Assembly (NCBI RefSeq): GCF_024346715.1
Contig: NZ_AP024852.1
Span: forward strand, 2,604,001 to 2,668,000
Direction: 5' to 3'
Source of the DNA: Photobacterium swingsii
Lineage (GTDB): Bacteria > Pseudomonadota > Gammaproteobacteria > Enterobacterales > Vibrionaceae
Length of the DNA: 64,000 nucleotides
Below are positions 1-8,266 of this stretch, piece after piece. The notes under the pieces were generated by a model. The model worked only from the letters and a program-made list of their open reading frames with translations. It ran no database searches and was not told the origin of the DNA. The first letter of the stretch is position 1; each line of letters begins with the position of its first letter. Both the position numbers and the translations under genes were made by a program.

Positions 1-494
1 ACCTCACCGTCTTTATCGCCATCACCACTTGAGATATCATTACCAACAGTGACATCTTCTTCCAGCTTCAACAGCTCACCAATCAGTTTAATGACTTCTT
101 GGTGTTGCGTTTGGTTGATTATTTCACCGCGAACGAGTACCTGCTCATCAATAGCCTCAACCTTAACGTTAAGATCTGGGTAATGCATTTTTAGCTGACG
201 GTTCACTAAGCTCACATCACGAACAACATTAACTTTTCGATCATAAATTTTATTATTTTTTTTATCGAACACCATAATTCTAGTGTCACCGCGCTCTCGA
301 CCAAAAACGATAAATTTATTGGCATCAAGGATTTGATAATCAGCGGTCTCTGGCGATGCAATAAAAATAGTCCCTATCTCTTGCTTTGTCGTCACGCTAG
401 TCGCATCACCTAAAGCCACGGTTATACTTGCCGCTGATATTGAGAATGATAAGGAAACGAGTAACAAGCAGGCTATACGCATTAAAGTGTTCAT
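1..494 (-). CDS. rcpA: Tad pilus secretin RcpA/CpaC, N-terminal part (runs off the left edge)
   Basis: This is the start of the outer-membrane secretin through which Flp pili leave the cell. Reading leftward from the ATG at 494, the frame stays open for about 164 codons to the window edge. It opens with a signal peptide (MNTLMRIACLLLVSLS...ISA), then the N-terminal secretin domain with the typical stretch 'ADYQILDANKFIVFGRE', and then a BON-like segment around 'VNRQLKMHYPDLNVKVEAI'. The C-terminal secretin barrel lies outside the window. The gene follows rcpC after 13 bases in the same direction, the usual Tad order. I translated it by eye, since only its 5' part is present. Confidence 0.85.
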   Translation of the reverse strand, partial: MNTLMRIACLLLVSLSFSISAASITVALGDATSVTTKQEIGTIFIASPETADYQILDANKFIVFGRERGDTRIMVFDKKNNKIYDRKVNVVRDVSLVNRQLKMHYPDLNVKVEAIDEQVLVRGEIINQTQHQEVIKLIGELLKLEEDVTVGNDISSGDGDKDGE

Positions 495-507
495 GAAAAT
501 TCTTAAT

Positions 508-1302
508 TTAACCACGTCGAGCACCTCTCATTTCAACAATACCTTGGTAACCCGGTAGGATATCTTTAGTTTGTGCATTAGGGATCTGTGAATTTGATTT
601 TGATTTATAGATTTCTAATGCCGAAAGTCGGCGAGCTAAAGTCATCTTGCTGATAAAACGATGAGGAATTTCTAATACTAATGTAACAAATGTACTTGCA
701 TCATCAGCACCATAATTCACCAACTCTTGACCATCATAGGTTTTACCTTGAACCGCAAGTACACGGACACGATTAAGTAATGGCTTAACATCGATATTTA
801 CTGCCCGAGGTGATTCAACACGATCACTTGACGACATATTTTGCTGCAATGAAGTTAATGCTAGGATATCAATATAGTCACCCGCTTGAACACCTGCAGC
901 AATAATATGTCGCTGCTCTACTGCCAGTGGAAAAGGCGTCATGCCAGCATTAATAATAGTATCAATATATTCAGGGTTATCGGGGGTAATCAGATCTTCT
1001 TGTGTTAGCATCTGCCCAGATTTAATATTGTGGCGAAAAACTGCACCTTGATTATAGGGTAAATTCAACAAGGCAAAGTCAGCATCCTCTTCCAAACGTT
1101 GTTCCGACGTTAAAAAATTCGTTGAAAAATTCTGTCCTTTAGCAATTTCTGATGTCGCCAACCAAACTTTTACTTTTTTAGCTATAGCCCCTTGTTGTTG
1201 TACAACAACAGGAGTTTCAGGTTTAAAAAGTTCTGTAAATACCCCGTATAAACCCACACCTAATGCCAGTAAAGCAAATAAGTATGTTATTCGTTGTTTC
1301 AT
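508..1302 (-). CDS. rcpC: Tad pilus assembly protein RcpC/CpaB
   Basis: A 264-residue inner-membrane or periplasmic assembly factor of the Tad pilus. The N-terminus (MKQRITYLFALLALGVGLYGV) is one membrane anchor. It is followed by an SAF-like domain (about residues 45-110, including 'KVWLATSEIAKGQNFS' and 'VFRHNIKSGQMLTQEDL'), then the RcpC/CpaB domain with 'FPLAVEQRHIIAAGVQAGDYIDIL' split across its core. The length fits the family. The start overlaps the end of tadV by 4 bases, which suggests translational coupling. CpaB proteins are thought to stabilise the secretin, and rcpA follows immediately. Confidence 0.88.
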   Translation of the reverse strand: MKQRITYLFALLALGVGLYGVFTELFKPETPVVVQQQGAIAKKVKVWLATSEIAKGQNFSTNFLTSEQRLEEDADFALLNLPYNQGAVFRHNIKSGQMLTQEDLITPDNPEYIDTIINAGMTPFPLAVEQRHIIAAGVQAGDYIDILALTSLQQNMSSSDRVESPRAVNIDVKPLLNRVRVLAVQGKTYDGQELVNYGADDASTFVTLVLEIPHRFISKMTLARRLSALEIYKSKSNSQIPNAQTKDILPGYQGIVEMRGARRG

Positions 1303-1760
1303 AAACCAGCCTTCCCAAATACTAAGCAGCCAATATTAAAGACACTTACACTGGCTATTGCAATTCCATATGGCACACCGCGATCTTTGAGTTCATCATA
1401 CCCTGCCGTGATATATGCCCACCCAAGTTGTATAACGACAACGACACCACCAACTAATAAAAACTCAATTAAATTTGTTAACGCCAGAGGAAAACTGAAG
1501 CAAAGTGAGTACCCCATCAATAACTTAATATCACCGGCACCAAAAATTTTAAATCTAAATAAACCTAAACCGATAACAAATGTAACTAAAGAAACAAGCA
1601 AACCTTGCCATATTGGGAATATATCCAATAGCAAAGCTAATGCTAAACAAACAGAAAAATTAAGTAACACCCAAGCATTACTAATTTTACGCTCTTTCAC
1701 ATCAGAAATAATAATATTGACCGCAATTGCGGCCAATATTGAAAGCAATAATAACATCAC
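1299..1760 (-). CDS. tadV: Prepilin peptidase TadV/CpaA (A24 family)
   Basis: A 153-residue polytopic membrane aspartate protease that processes the Flp prepilin. Both catalytic aspartate motifs are visible: 'IISDVKERKISNAWV' near residue 20 and the GxGD-type 'FGAGDIKLL' near residue 75. It lacks the long N-terminal methyltransferase part of PilD enzymes, as expected for the short TadV/CpaA subgroup. The frame opens GTG-ATG. I give the GTG at 1760, but the ATG at 1757 is equally possible. It lies between flp (5-base gap) and rcpC (4-base overlap), so its substrate is encoded next door. Confidence 0.88.
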   Translation of the reverse strand: MMLLLLSILAAIAVNIIISDVKERKISNAWVLLNFSVCLALALLLDIFPIWQGLLVSLVTFVIGLGLFRFKIFGAGDIKLLMGYSLCFSFPLALTNLIEFLLVGGVVVVIQLGWAYITAGYDELKDRGVPYGIAIASVSVFNIGCLVFGKAGL

Positions 1761-1765
1761 CGTTA

Positions 1766-1966
1766 TTAGCTACCAGCGCCACTGATTTTACCAGCAATTG
1801 ATGTGAATGCACTTTTTAATGAACCAAGAAAACCTTTTTCTGCACCATCAGCTGAACTACCCATGATAGCAGTTAGGCCAACTGCCATTGCAACACCTAG
1901 CATTGCGTATTCAATCGCAGTAATACCTTCTTCATTTTTCCAAAAATCTGTCATTAACTTCTTCAT
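1766..1966 (-). CDS. flp: Flp-type major pilin
   Basis: A 66-residue pilin precursor of the Tad pilus. The leader is short and basic (MKKLMTDFWKNEEG), followed by the diagnostic 'ITAIEYAMLGVAMAVGL' with the glutamate and tyrosine conserved in Flp pilins. TadV would cut after the glycine before ITAIEYA. A longer frame begins at 1993, but GGAG lies 6 bases before the ATG at 1966 and the leader length then fits, so I chose that start. It is separated from tadG upstream by about 150 bases, which hold a possible promoter of its own. Confidence 0.92.
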   Translation of the reverse strand: MKKLMTDFWKNEEGITAIEYAMLGVAMAVGLTAIMGSSADGAEKGFLGSLKSAFTSIAGKISGAGS

Positions 1967-2023
1967 TTTCCACTCCATTTTTATTGTCTGCACTTGATAA
2001 AAAACAGCGTACAGCTACTGTTT

Positions 2024-2051
2024 ATGATAATGAATTTATAATGATATGCAA
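2024..2051 (-). promoter_or_regulatory. Possible sigma-70-type promoter for flp
   Basis: Read on the minus strand, TTGCAT is followed after 16 bases by TATCAT, about 58 bases ahead of the flp start. The flanks are very AT-rich, so a chance match is possible. Separate transcription of the pilin would suit the stoichiometry, since flp is needed in large excess over the machinery. Confidence 0.35.
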
Positions 2052-2114
2052 GTACTTAAACAAACAACACATAAATTTAATCATTTAAAATCAATACTTT
2101 AATCAGCAAGCACT

Positions 2115-3614
2115 CTATCGTTCAATATTATATGATGTTGTACTACTTAATAGCTCCATTATGACATCTTTTAATTTACTGAGATCGTTTACTGTATAAA
2201 TATGCTTGCCAAAACATGTATTATAAGAATTACCATGCGGTGTAAATTTAAGACCAATCACAAACATCTCAAAGTTTATTGACTCACCATTTTTATTAAT
2301 TTTCATTTTATTTCTAATATTGGTGCAAAGGCCTTCATTGACTAGTTTTTTAAAACTATCATTATTTTCATCACCATCTGATAGAACAAAAATAAATCTA
2401 TTTTTATTGATAGCATTATAAAACTGGCTTGGGGCTGCTAACAGCGCTTGATACATATCAGTACCACCACCAACTCTCATCGGTTTAATCGCATCATTAA
2501 AGCCATCAATATCTTTTTGCTTTGACATAGTCACGCGATCAATAACATGATGTGCAGGGTTTCTTGATTTAACAGAGCAAAGCCAATCTGTACGAAGATT
2601 ATTTTGCCCCATTTTCATCGGTGTCATAAATTTTAGCTTGCCTGAATCTAGCTGAATCTCTGATGCCGTTCTTTGATAATCTATATGGTTGAAATAGCCA
2701 CCGTTATTAGTCGTGTTATAGTCAAGGTTTGTAATCCTATAGTAACTATTATTTTTTGCCCATGATATATATTTCTCCATCACATTTATCTCATCTGATG
2801 AATATAATCGATCTGGCTGGTTATACCATTTAGTTCTGTTCTTTCTACTTAGTCCTGCAACATATGAAAAGTCCTGCTCAAAGCGAGGGCGATTATAATT
2901 TGAATTTTTGGGAGGCAATAAAAGAGAAGAGCAGAAATAACTACTTCCTTTCTTGAATACCACCCTTTTTGAAAATGGTACAAAACCAAAGCTTGAATCA
3001 TTAATATTTTCGCCTGGGTGCTTTTTCTTTAACTCTTGCGTTCCATCAAAAATAGTTTTAGTTACTTCTTTTATCGCATACTTTAGGTTATCGACTCGCT
3101 TATAATCTGACATAGAGCCTGAAAAATCAGAAACAAAAACCACATCCACAGGTTCAAAGTCGGTTCTTACTCGAGCAGCAGTGGCCTTATTAAATATTCT
3201 CTGCTGCTTTTCAAATGATGGTAAACCATACATCGACATCCATGAGTCATGTGTCGTTGTGCTTGCTAAATTATAATGATGAACGGTTCTCACAACTTGC
3301 TGACCAGATACTTCTTTTTTATACTCTTCTTTTGTACGAGATACTGTAAACTCTTTTTTCTTATTGTCAGGCATCAAGTAGTCAACCCAAGCAGATGCTA
3401 TTTCTTTTGCTTGAGATTCATTAAAGCTGTTTTCATCACGAATATCATCACTTTCAGAAACCGCAACTGATGCAGCTTCCATGGTATCACCTAAATGCGC
3501 TTTTTCCGTAATATAGCGACTACCTTCTATTGCTAATGCCCCGGCCCCCAGAATCGCACCAGCAATAAACACAAAATAAACAACCGCTGAACCTTTTTGC
3601 TTTCTCTTATCCAT
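2115..3614 (-). CDS. tadG: TadG-like Tad pilus protein with von Willebrand A domain
   Basis: A 499-residue protein with an N-terminal TadE/TadG-type anchor ('KGSAVVYFVFIAGAILGAGALAIEG', here spelled as parts of one helix) and a large extracytoplasmic region. A vWA domain starts near residue 158 with 'VVFVSDFSGSM', which holds the DxSGS metal-site motif. A later 'GGTDMYQAL' and 'FIFVLSDGDEN' complete a MIDAS-like site. Such proteins are pseudopilin-like or adhesive components of the Tad machine. It follows tadF after 4 bases. Four cysteines in the C-terminal half could form disulfides. The function in this organism is inferred from family and context. Confidence 0.8.
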   Translation of the reverse strand: MDKRKQKGSAVVYFVFIAGAILGAGALAIEGSRYITEKAHLGDTMEAASVAVSESDDIRDENSFNESQAKEIASAWVDYLMPDNKKKEFTVSRTKEEYKKEVSGQQVVRTVHHYNLASTTTHDSWMSMYGLPSFEKQQRIFNKATAARVRTDFEPVDVVFVSDFSGSMSDYKRVDNLKYAIKEVTKTIFDGTQELKKKHPGENINDSSFGFVPFSKRVVFKKGSSYFCSSLLLPPKNSNYNRPRFEQDFSYVAGLSRKNRTKWYNQPDRLYSSDEINVMEKYISWAKNNSYYRITNLDYNTTNNGGYFNHIDYQRTASEIQLDSGKLKFMTPMKMGQNNLRTDWLCSVKSRNPAHHVIDRVTMSKQKDIDGFNDAIKPMRVGGGTDMYQALLAAPSQFYNAINKNRFIFVLSDGDENNDSFKKLVNEGLCTNIRNKMKINKNGESINFEMFVIGLKFTPHGNSYNTCFGKHIYTVNDLSKLKDVIMELLSSTTSYNIER

Positions 3615-3618
3615 TTTA

Positions 3619-4143
3619 TTATCTTCCTACAAATACTGAGGTTGAACTTAAAACCCTATTTTTATTTGTTTTATTAGATAAGAACGCAACTTCATAAAAA
3701 GCTGGCACTTTTTTACAAACGGTCACACGATATACATTTAAATCACGCTTGCTTCCCTGAGTCATAGTGTTTGGTATTGCTCTACTATCACAATTTAACG
3801 AATTATCACCGGCACTAAGGATGATTTCAGATTGACTGCCACTTTTATGACCAATGCTTACTCTAATATCTGCATTGTTTCCTTGAAGCTTTTTAGCCAT
3901 TTGTAACATTTGATTCGCTTGTGATTGGTTTATAGTCCAATTTGTATCCCTTGGATTTGGACTATAAAAAGCTTTCCTTTCTTTTAAAATAGAAACCAAT
4001 GAATATGATGTTCTATTTAATTGACTTTTCTGAATAACTTGAAAACCAAGATCAAATATAAAAAACAAGAGAACAGCCATAGCTAGCAAAACAAATGAAA
4101 GCTCAATGCTAAACGTTCCTTTTTGACGAGATTTGAAGCCCAT
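3619..4143 (-). CDS. tadF: Tad pseudopilin TadF
   Basis: A 174-residue minor pseudopilin. The N-terminus 'RQKGTFSIELSFVLLAMAVLLFFIFDLGF' (read in two parts) shows a basic leader, then a glycine followed by a helix with the conserved glutamate at position 5. This is the prepilin-like processing site of TadE/TadF proteins. The periplasmic part has a cysteine pair (near NCDSRA and TVCKKV). It lies between tadE (2-base gap) and tadG (4-base gap), so the three form one unit. The TadF name rests on position and size more than on a unique motif. Confidence 0.78.
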   Translation of the reverse strand: MGFKSRQKGTFSIELSFVLLAMAVLLFFIFDLGFQVIQKSQLNRTSYSLVSILKERKAFYSPNPRDTNWTINQSQANQMLQMAKKLQGNNADIRVSIGHKSGSQSEIILSAGDNSLNCDSRAIPNTMTQGSKRDLNVYRVTVCKKVPAFYEVAFLSNKTNKNRVLSSTSVFVGR

Positions 4144-4145
4144 AG

Positions 4146-4718
4146 CTAGCCTTTTAGTTTTTCTCTAAACAATGCCGTATCTTGGATTGCTATCAGTTTT
4201 CTTGTTATAGGCATTTCAGCAAATGATGCCTGCAGTATTAACGGCCGATATATGTATGTCACCGTATATTCAGCTAACGTCGCTTTATTCCAATCAGTTG
4301 TTTTCTTATTCGAAGCAAAATCGACTGGGCTTAGATATGCATCAACGTGAATTGAATAATCACTCGCACTCGTGAATACATCCCACAGAACACCAGCATT
4401 GGTACTTATAAATTTGTAATACCATTGAGAAAATTGATCTTTACCTATTTGTTTAACACGAAGACAGTGGTCTTTTTCAGAACTATTGCTCAGAGTATCA
4501 CAATCAGTAAATTCGTATTTTTTATACTCTTCATTTTCCTTTAGTTGAACCCTTGCATCTCTTGCTGCTTCAGCCGTTGCATAATCCAAAACGGCTGCAA
4601 TATAAGTCACACGACACGTTTCAAAAATAAGCATGGTGAACATAAATAGAACAACAAAACCCAATGCAAACTCAATTGCAAATACGCCTTTTTGACTGGT
4701 TATCTTTGATGTTTTCAT
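4146..4718 (-). CDS. tadE: Tad pseudopilin TadE
   Basis: A 190-residue pseudopilin and the first gene of the visible tadEFG unit. The N-terminus 'SQKGVFAIEFALGFVVLF' carries the G/xFAIEFA processing and helix motif of TadE. It is followed by 'ATAEAARDARV', typical of the TadE family just after the membrane helix. Two cysteines, near CDTLSNSSEKDHC, could form a disulfide. Like TadF it should be matured by TadV and assemble into the minor pilus-tip or scaffold structure. A candidate promoter lies about 70 bases upstream. Confidence 0.82.
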   Translation of the reverse strand: MKTSKITSQKGVFAIEFALGFVVLFMFTMLIFETCRVTYIAAVLDYATAEAARDARVQLKENEEYKKYEFTDCDTLSNSSEKDHCLRVKQIGKDQFSQWYYKFISTNAGVLWDVFTSASDYSIHVDAYLSPVDFASNKKTTDWNKATLAEYTVTYIYRPLILQASFAEMPITRKLIAIQDTALFREKLKG

Positions 4719-4785
4719 AGTCTTTATAGTTTTTCTTATCGCTATTCATCAAGCAGCTAAGCTTTAGGTTACTTATTTGTCAGGA

Positions 4786-4814
4786 ATCTTACATTGATCA
4801 AATCGATATGACAA
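4786..4814 (-). promoter_or_regulatory. Candidate promoter for tadEFG
   Basis: On the minus strand TTGTCA and TAAGAT are separated by 17 bases, about 68 bases ahead of the tadE ATG. The spacing and both hexamers are reasonable sigma-70 elements. No activator site is obvious beside it. Confidence 0.4.
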
Positions 4815-5282
4815 TAATTTGACGCAAATATCTAGAAAACTGTGCCTAATCCATGGGGCTAGAGGTAAAAATGTGATGGATACTATATCCCCTATATGAA
4901 TATCACATGTTAAACAGTGTGTTAGACGGTATTTTGGCTAAAAAATGCAGCTATTAAATGCTTGAGCGACAAAAAGTGAGAGTCTAGTTATCATGACACC
5001 CAATACATACCAATCTATAAATTCATCCAATCATAGGCCTAGAAATCAGTAAAAAATATAACCAACAGTTATTATTTCCTATAAATCAAATCACTATCTT
5101 AGACACTGTTTTTTATAGGCACTCAGCTGGTAAATGCCAGCCCCACCCTCTAACTGCTCTTAAATCGAACAATATTCATAGGCAGGTACTAGCAAATATT
5201 ACTGTCGTAGGAAATCAATCGTGAGAAGAAGAGGTATAAAGGGCAACCAGGAAAGTGAAGAGAAGATTAAAAACAAATAATA

Positions 5283-5312
5283 AAAAACGGCAGGTATCAC
5301 TACCTGCCGTTT
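5283..5312 (-). terminator. Rho-independent terminator of the alcohol dehydrogenase gene
   Basis: A perfect 10-base stem (acggcaggta / tacctgccgt) with a 4-base loop. On the minus strand it is followed directly by a T-run, 26 bases past the stop codon. Confidence 0.9.
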
Positions 5313-5338
5313 TGTTAAAAGCTAATTTTTAATGAAGA

Positions 5339-6487
5339 TTAAAGTGCAGCGGTGAAAATTGCTGAGATTTCTTCATGTGTTGCTTGTTTAGGGTTAGTAA
5401 AGCCACAAGCATCTTTTAGTGCGTTATCCGCAAGAATTGAAATATCTTCTGCTTTAGCACCAAGTTCTGTTAAGCCAGCAGGGATACCTACATCTTTAGA
5501 AAGTGCTTGAATCGCTTCTAGTGCTGCATCTGCACCTTGTTCTGCTGTCATGCCTTCAACATTAACACCCATAGCTTTTGCCACATCACAAAGACGCTCT
5601 GGGCACACTTTCGCGTTGTAACGTTGAACGTGTGGTAGAAGCACTGCATTACATACACCATGTGGAAGATCGTAGAAGCCACCTAGTTGGTGCGCCATTG
5701 CATGTACGTAACCAAGTGATGCATTGTTAAATGCCATACCCGCCATGAACTGTGCGTATGCCATTTGCTCACGCGCTTCGATGTTCTGACCTTCATTAAC
5801 GGCAGTGCGAAGATGCGCTTGAATCAGTTCAATAGCTTTAATTGCTACCGCATCAGTGATTGGCGTTGCCGCCGTTGAAACATACGCTTCAATTGCGTGA
5901 GTAAGTGCATCCATACCCGTTGCTGCGGTTAGTGATGCTGGTTTCGCAAGCATTAACTCAGGATCGTTCACAGATAGCAATGGCGTTGTATTTTTATCAA
6001 CAATTGCCATTTTAATGTGACGCTCTTCATCAGTAATGATGCAGAAACGCGTCATTTCAGATGCAGTACCTGCTGTCGTGTTAATAGCAACTAGTGGAAG
6101 CTGAGGTTTCGCTGACTGATCAACACCTTCGTAATCGCCAATTTTGCCACCATTAGATGCAACAAGCGCAATACCTTTAGCACAATCATGCGGTGAACCA
6201 CCACCTAATGAAATAACGAAGTCACACCCATTGTCTTTAAGTAATTTAAGGCCCGCTTCAACATTACCAATCGTTGGATTTGGCTGTGTGCCATCAAAAA
6301 CAACTGATTCAACATCACGCGCAGCCAATAGATCAGCAACTTGCTTAACGACACCAATTTGGTTAAGAACTTTATCTGTTACGATAAGCGCTTTTTTAAA
6401 GCCATGTGCCTGAACGGTGTCAGCAGCCTGAGTTAAACAACCTGCGCCCATCAAGTTTACAGCTGGGATAAAAAATGCACTACTCAT
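5339..6487 (-). CDS. Iron-containing (group III) alcohol dehydrogenase, YiaY/AdhB-like
   Basis: A 382-residue NAD-dependent dehydrogenase of the Fe-ADH family, the usual length. The N-terminal half binds the dinucleotide ('[17 protein letters not shown]' with the GGGS loop; '[11 protein letters not shown]'). The C-terminal helical half carries the metal ligands: aspartate and histidine in '[12 protein letters not shown]', and histidines in '[11 protein letters not shown]' and 'LPHGVCNA'. The closest types are YiaY and Zymomonas AdhB, acting on ethanol or other short alcohols. The real substrate cannot be told from sequence. It is a monocistronic unit with its own terminator. Confidence 0.88.
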   Translation of the reverse strand: MSSAFFIPAVNLMGAGCLTQAADTVQAHGFKKALIVTDKVLNQIGVVKQVADLLAARDVESVVFDGTQPNPTIGNVEAGLKLLKDNGCDFVISLGGGSPHDCAKGIALVASNGGKIGDYEGVDQSAKPQLPLVAINTTAGTASEMTRFCIITDEERHIKMAIVDKNTTPLLSVNDPELMLAKPASLTAATGMDALTHAIEAYVSTAATPITDAVAIKAIELIQAHLRTAVNEGQNIEAREQMAYAQFMAGMAFNNASLGYVHAMAHQLGGFYDLPHGVCNAVLLPHVQRYNAKVCPERLCDVAKAMGVNVEGMTAEQGADAALEAIQALSKDVGIPAGLTELGAKAEDISILADNALKDACGFTNPKQATHEEISAIFTAAL

Positions 6488-6795
6488 TATAATTCTCCAT
6501 AATTACTAATACTTTTTACGCTAAACGCCGATCATCAGATAGACGACTAGATGTAAAAAGTATCCCACTCTTGCTTTCTGCCCTTATGTAACACCTCACC
6601 TATCAATAAGAAATTGATCTTAAGCAAACTATTAATATGAATTATCCAAAATAGACGAAGAACATGACCGGCGTCACTATAAACACATACAAATCAGACA
6701 TTTATAATCCACCAGCAAAAACAGTAACATTCCATGGTGAAACAATAGACCAAAATATACACATAAAAAAACCACCAGAGGTGGCTTTTCTCGTT
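6488..6795. other. 308-base gap between the dehydrogenase and the fimbrial operon
   Basis: The left part is the 5' region of the dehydrogenase gene, and the right end is the fimbrial terminator at 6765-6789. In between I see only AT-rich DNA without a gene or clear operator. Confidence 0.5.
6765..6789 (-). terminator. Terminator of the fimbrial operon
   Basis: A short stem (ccacc / ggtgg, extended by flanking A-T pairs) with a 3-base loop. On the minus strand a run of seven T follows, a few bases beyond the stop codon of the last fimbrial gene. Confidence 0.8.
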
Positions 6796-7260
6796 CTATA
6801 TTTTGGCTGATAACACTAGCCGTCCAGTGGCTCTAACCTCTCCACCATCAAGACCATTTAAGTCTAAGTAAGCGGTGTTATTCCACTTCTTACCATAGAA
6901 TCTAGTCCTTTCTGAAATAGTGATCGATGGATTAGCCGTCGATAGTTCAAGTTTTTTTGAGCTGTCTAAGCTATCAATTTCCATTTTAATGCGGGAGCAC
7001 ATATCGACATTTGGATCATGGTTCCAGCACGTATAATCAATATTCAAAGGGTGGTTTAATGTCCAGTAAATCTCCCAACTCATATCCGCTTTCATTAACG
7101 TTGGCTTGTACTTTTCAAAAACAACACTAAGGCTTGGCTTTCTTACATAAATAGAGCCTGCTACATCGATCACTAGCGTTGTTTTTCTTTCAGCTTGAGT
7201 TGCTATTGCAGAAGGCGATAAAAAAGCAGCTAATACAGTACCAATTATTAATTTACGCAT
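6796..7260 (-). CDS. Small secreted fimbrial-operon protein, probable minor subunit 3
   Basis: A 154-residue protein, last gene of the fimbrial operon, that I cannot assign to a named family. It has a Sec signal peptide (MRKLIIGTVLAAFLSPSAIA) and a beta-rich mature part. The pattern W-x11-C-x9-C occurs in 'WTLNHPLNIDYTC' and the following nine residues, close to the pattern of the two preceding genes and of the tip-like protein. It ends in an alternating strand (RLVLSAKI) like a donor or closing pilin strand. Its ATG shares one base with the upstream stop (TAATG), so translation is probably coupled. The role as a minor pilin or tip partner is inferred. Confidence 0.7.
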   Translation of the reverse strand: MRKLIIGTVLAAFLSPSAIATQAERKTTLVIDVAGSIYVRKPSLSVVFEKYKPTLMKADMSWEIYWTLNHPLNIDYTCWNHDPNVDMCSRIKMEIDSLDSSKKLELSTANPSITISERTRFYGKKWNNTAYLDLNGLDGGEVRATGRLVLSAKI

Positions 7261-7766
7261 TACACATCAACCTCAATTTTTATTCTCAGGTCGGCTTTAT
7301 GAGTGCGTGCTTCCATTGGGTAATGAAGCGAACCCCATGCCCCTAATTTTATCAACCATTTTGGGTTATCTACTTTTTTCGCTAAGGGTTCATCTAAAAC
7401 TTTAAAGACCTCATCTTCGGTTTTATCAATGGTTAACCAAGAGTAAAACCACTGCAACTCATTAGGGTGAGAGAAAATAACAAACAGCTTTTTGCATAGA
7501 GCTTCGTCATTTTTTCGGCACGTCATCTTAGCCGTAAGTTTTACATTTTTCTTAACATTCCATCGGATGGGAATGTAGATATCTTTTCTGCCATGCTTGT
7601 TTGTAAAGGGGTCAATTTTCATGTGAACTTCGGAAGGGAAATTGCCAACATAGAAGCCATTGCCCTTACCTATAACCAGCTCCACGCTGTCAGAATCACT
7701 GGTTGCCTGTGCCCCGCTTGCAAAAAGCATTATGGCAGCTGAGATAATTACCTTTAGCAATTTCAT
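7260..7766 (-). CDS. Small secreted fimbrial-operon protein, probable minor subunit 2
   Basis: A 168-residue protein with signal peptide (MKLLKVIISAAIMLFASGAQA). The mature part begins with strand-like 'SVELVIGKGNGFYVG'. It has the shared core W-x13-C-x7-C ('IPIRWNVKKNVKLTAKMTC', then CRKNDEALC) and a terminal strand (LRIKIEVDV). The architecture matches its two neighbours, though overall identity is low by eye. TAATG overlaps occur at both ends. I infer a structural minor subunit. An accessory chaperone is less likely because there is no chaperone-like two-domain length. Confidence 0.7.
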   Translation of the reverse strand: MKLLKVIISAAIMLFASGAQATSDSDSVELVIGKGNGFYVGNFPSEVHMKIDPFTNKHGRKDIYIPIRWNVKKNVKLTAKMTCRKNDEALCKKLFVIFSHPNELQWFYSWLTIDKTEDEVFKVLDEPLAKKVDNPKWLIKLGAWGSLHYPMEARTHKADLRIKIEVDV

Positions 7767-8266
7767 TATGGCCTAGCCTCGATTGTAATTTTGTATAAGA
7801 AAACGCTCTCATCACGATGCCCATAATTCTTAAGGAAATTAACAGAGTCATCGACGCCAATGTGCAAGGTATGGCTGACATCCAGATTGCGCAGCCTTGG
7901 ATCGTCCAGTATTAATTCTTTTTCTGAATTCTTAAGATAAAGAGGCATATCTTTTTGCATTGAAGTTAAAGCAGGAAAAACCATGTATCCATGGTCTTTA
8001 CAAAGACCAATAGGATTTGATGAGCACGATCCTACAATTCGAACTCCATTCGTCGTTTGCCAGTCCAACGACATTGGAACCGAGACCCATTGCTGTACCT
8101 TTTTGTCGTTATCTTCAACCGTCATATACTCACGACTGCTTTTTATATCGACACTAACGTAGCTCTCAGGATAGAAGTTTATGTTTGTGTACGTAGACGT
8201 GGTTTGGATAGTCGCCATTGAGCCAAAAGACATTGATAGCAAACAGCCTGAAATTATCTTTTTCAT
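7766..8266 (-). CDS. Small secreted fimbrial-operon protein, probable minor subunit 1
   Basis: A 166-residue protein. The N-terminus (MKKIISGCLLSMSFGSMA) is a signal peptide. Its cysteine is not in a good lipobox, so an ordinary Sec substrate is more likely than a lipoprotein. The conserved core is W-x11-C-x7-C ('LDWQTTNGVRIVGSC', then CSSNPIGLC), and the C-terminus is the alternating strand 'VFLYKITIEARP'. It is the first of three tandem small subunits behind the tip-like gene, with a TAATG junction on each side. No named family was recognised. Confidence 0.7.
   Translation of the reverse strand: MKKIISGCLLSMSFGSMATIQTTSTYTNINFYPESYVSVDIKSSREYMTVEDNDKKVQQWVSVPMSLDWQTTNGVRIVGSCSSNPIGLCKDHGYMVFPALTSMQKDMPLYLKNSEKELILDDPRLRNLDVSHTLHIGVDDSVNFLKNYGHRDESVFLYKITIEARP

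Larger units (their letters stand above)
4719..5338. other. 620-base intergenic region between tadE and the alcohol dehydrogenase gene
   Basis: The region is AT-rich and has no convincing gene. The left side holds the candidate tadE promoter, and the right end holds the terminator of the dehydrogenase gene. I saw no long repeats, no tRNA and no frame with a ribosome site. Its length suggests room for regulatory proteins acting on the Tad locus, but no operator is recognisable. Confidence 0.5.

Noticed and set aside
1294-1785. 163-codon open frame on the plus strand over tadV
   Set aside because: It lies antisense to the clear prepilin peptidase gene, with no ribosome site and non-protein-like composition.
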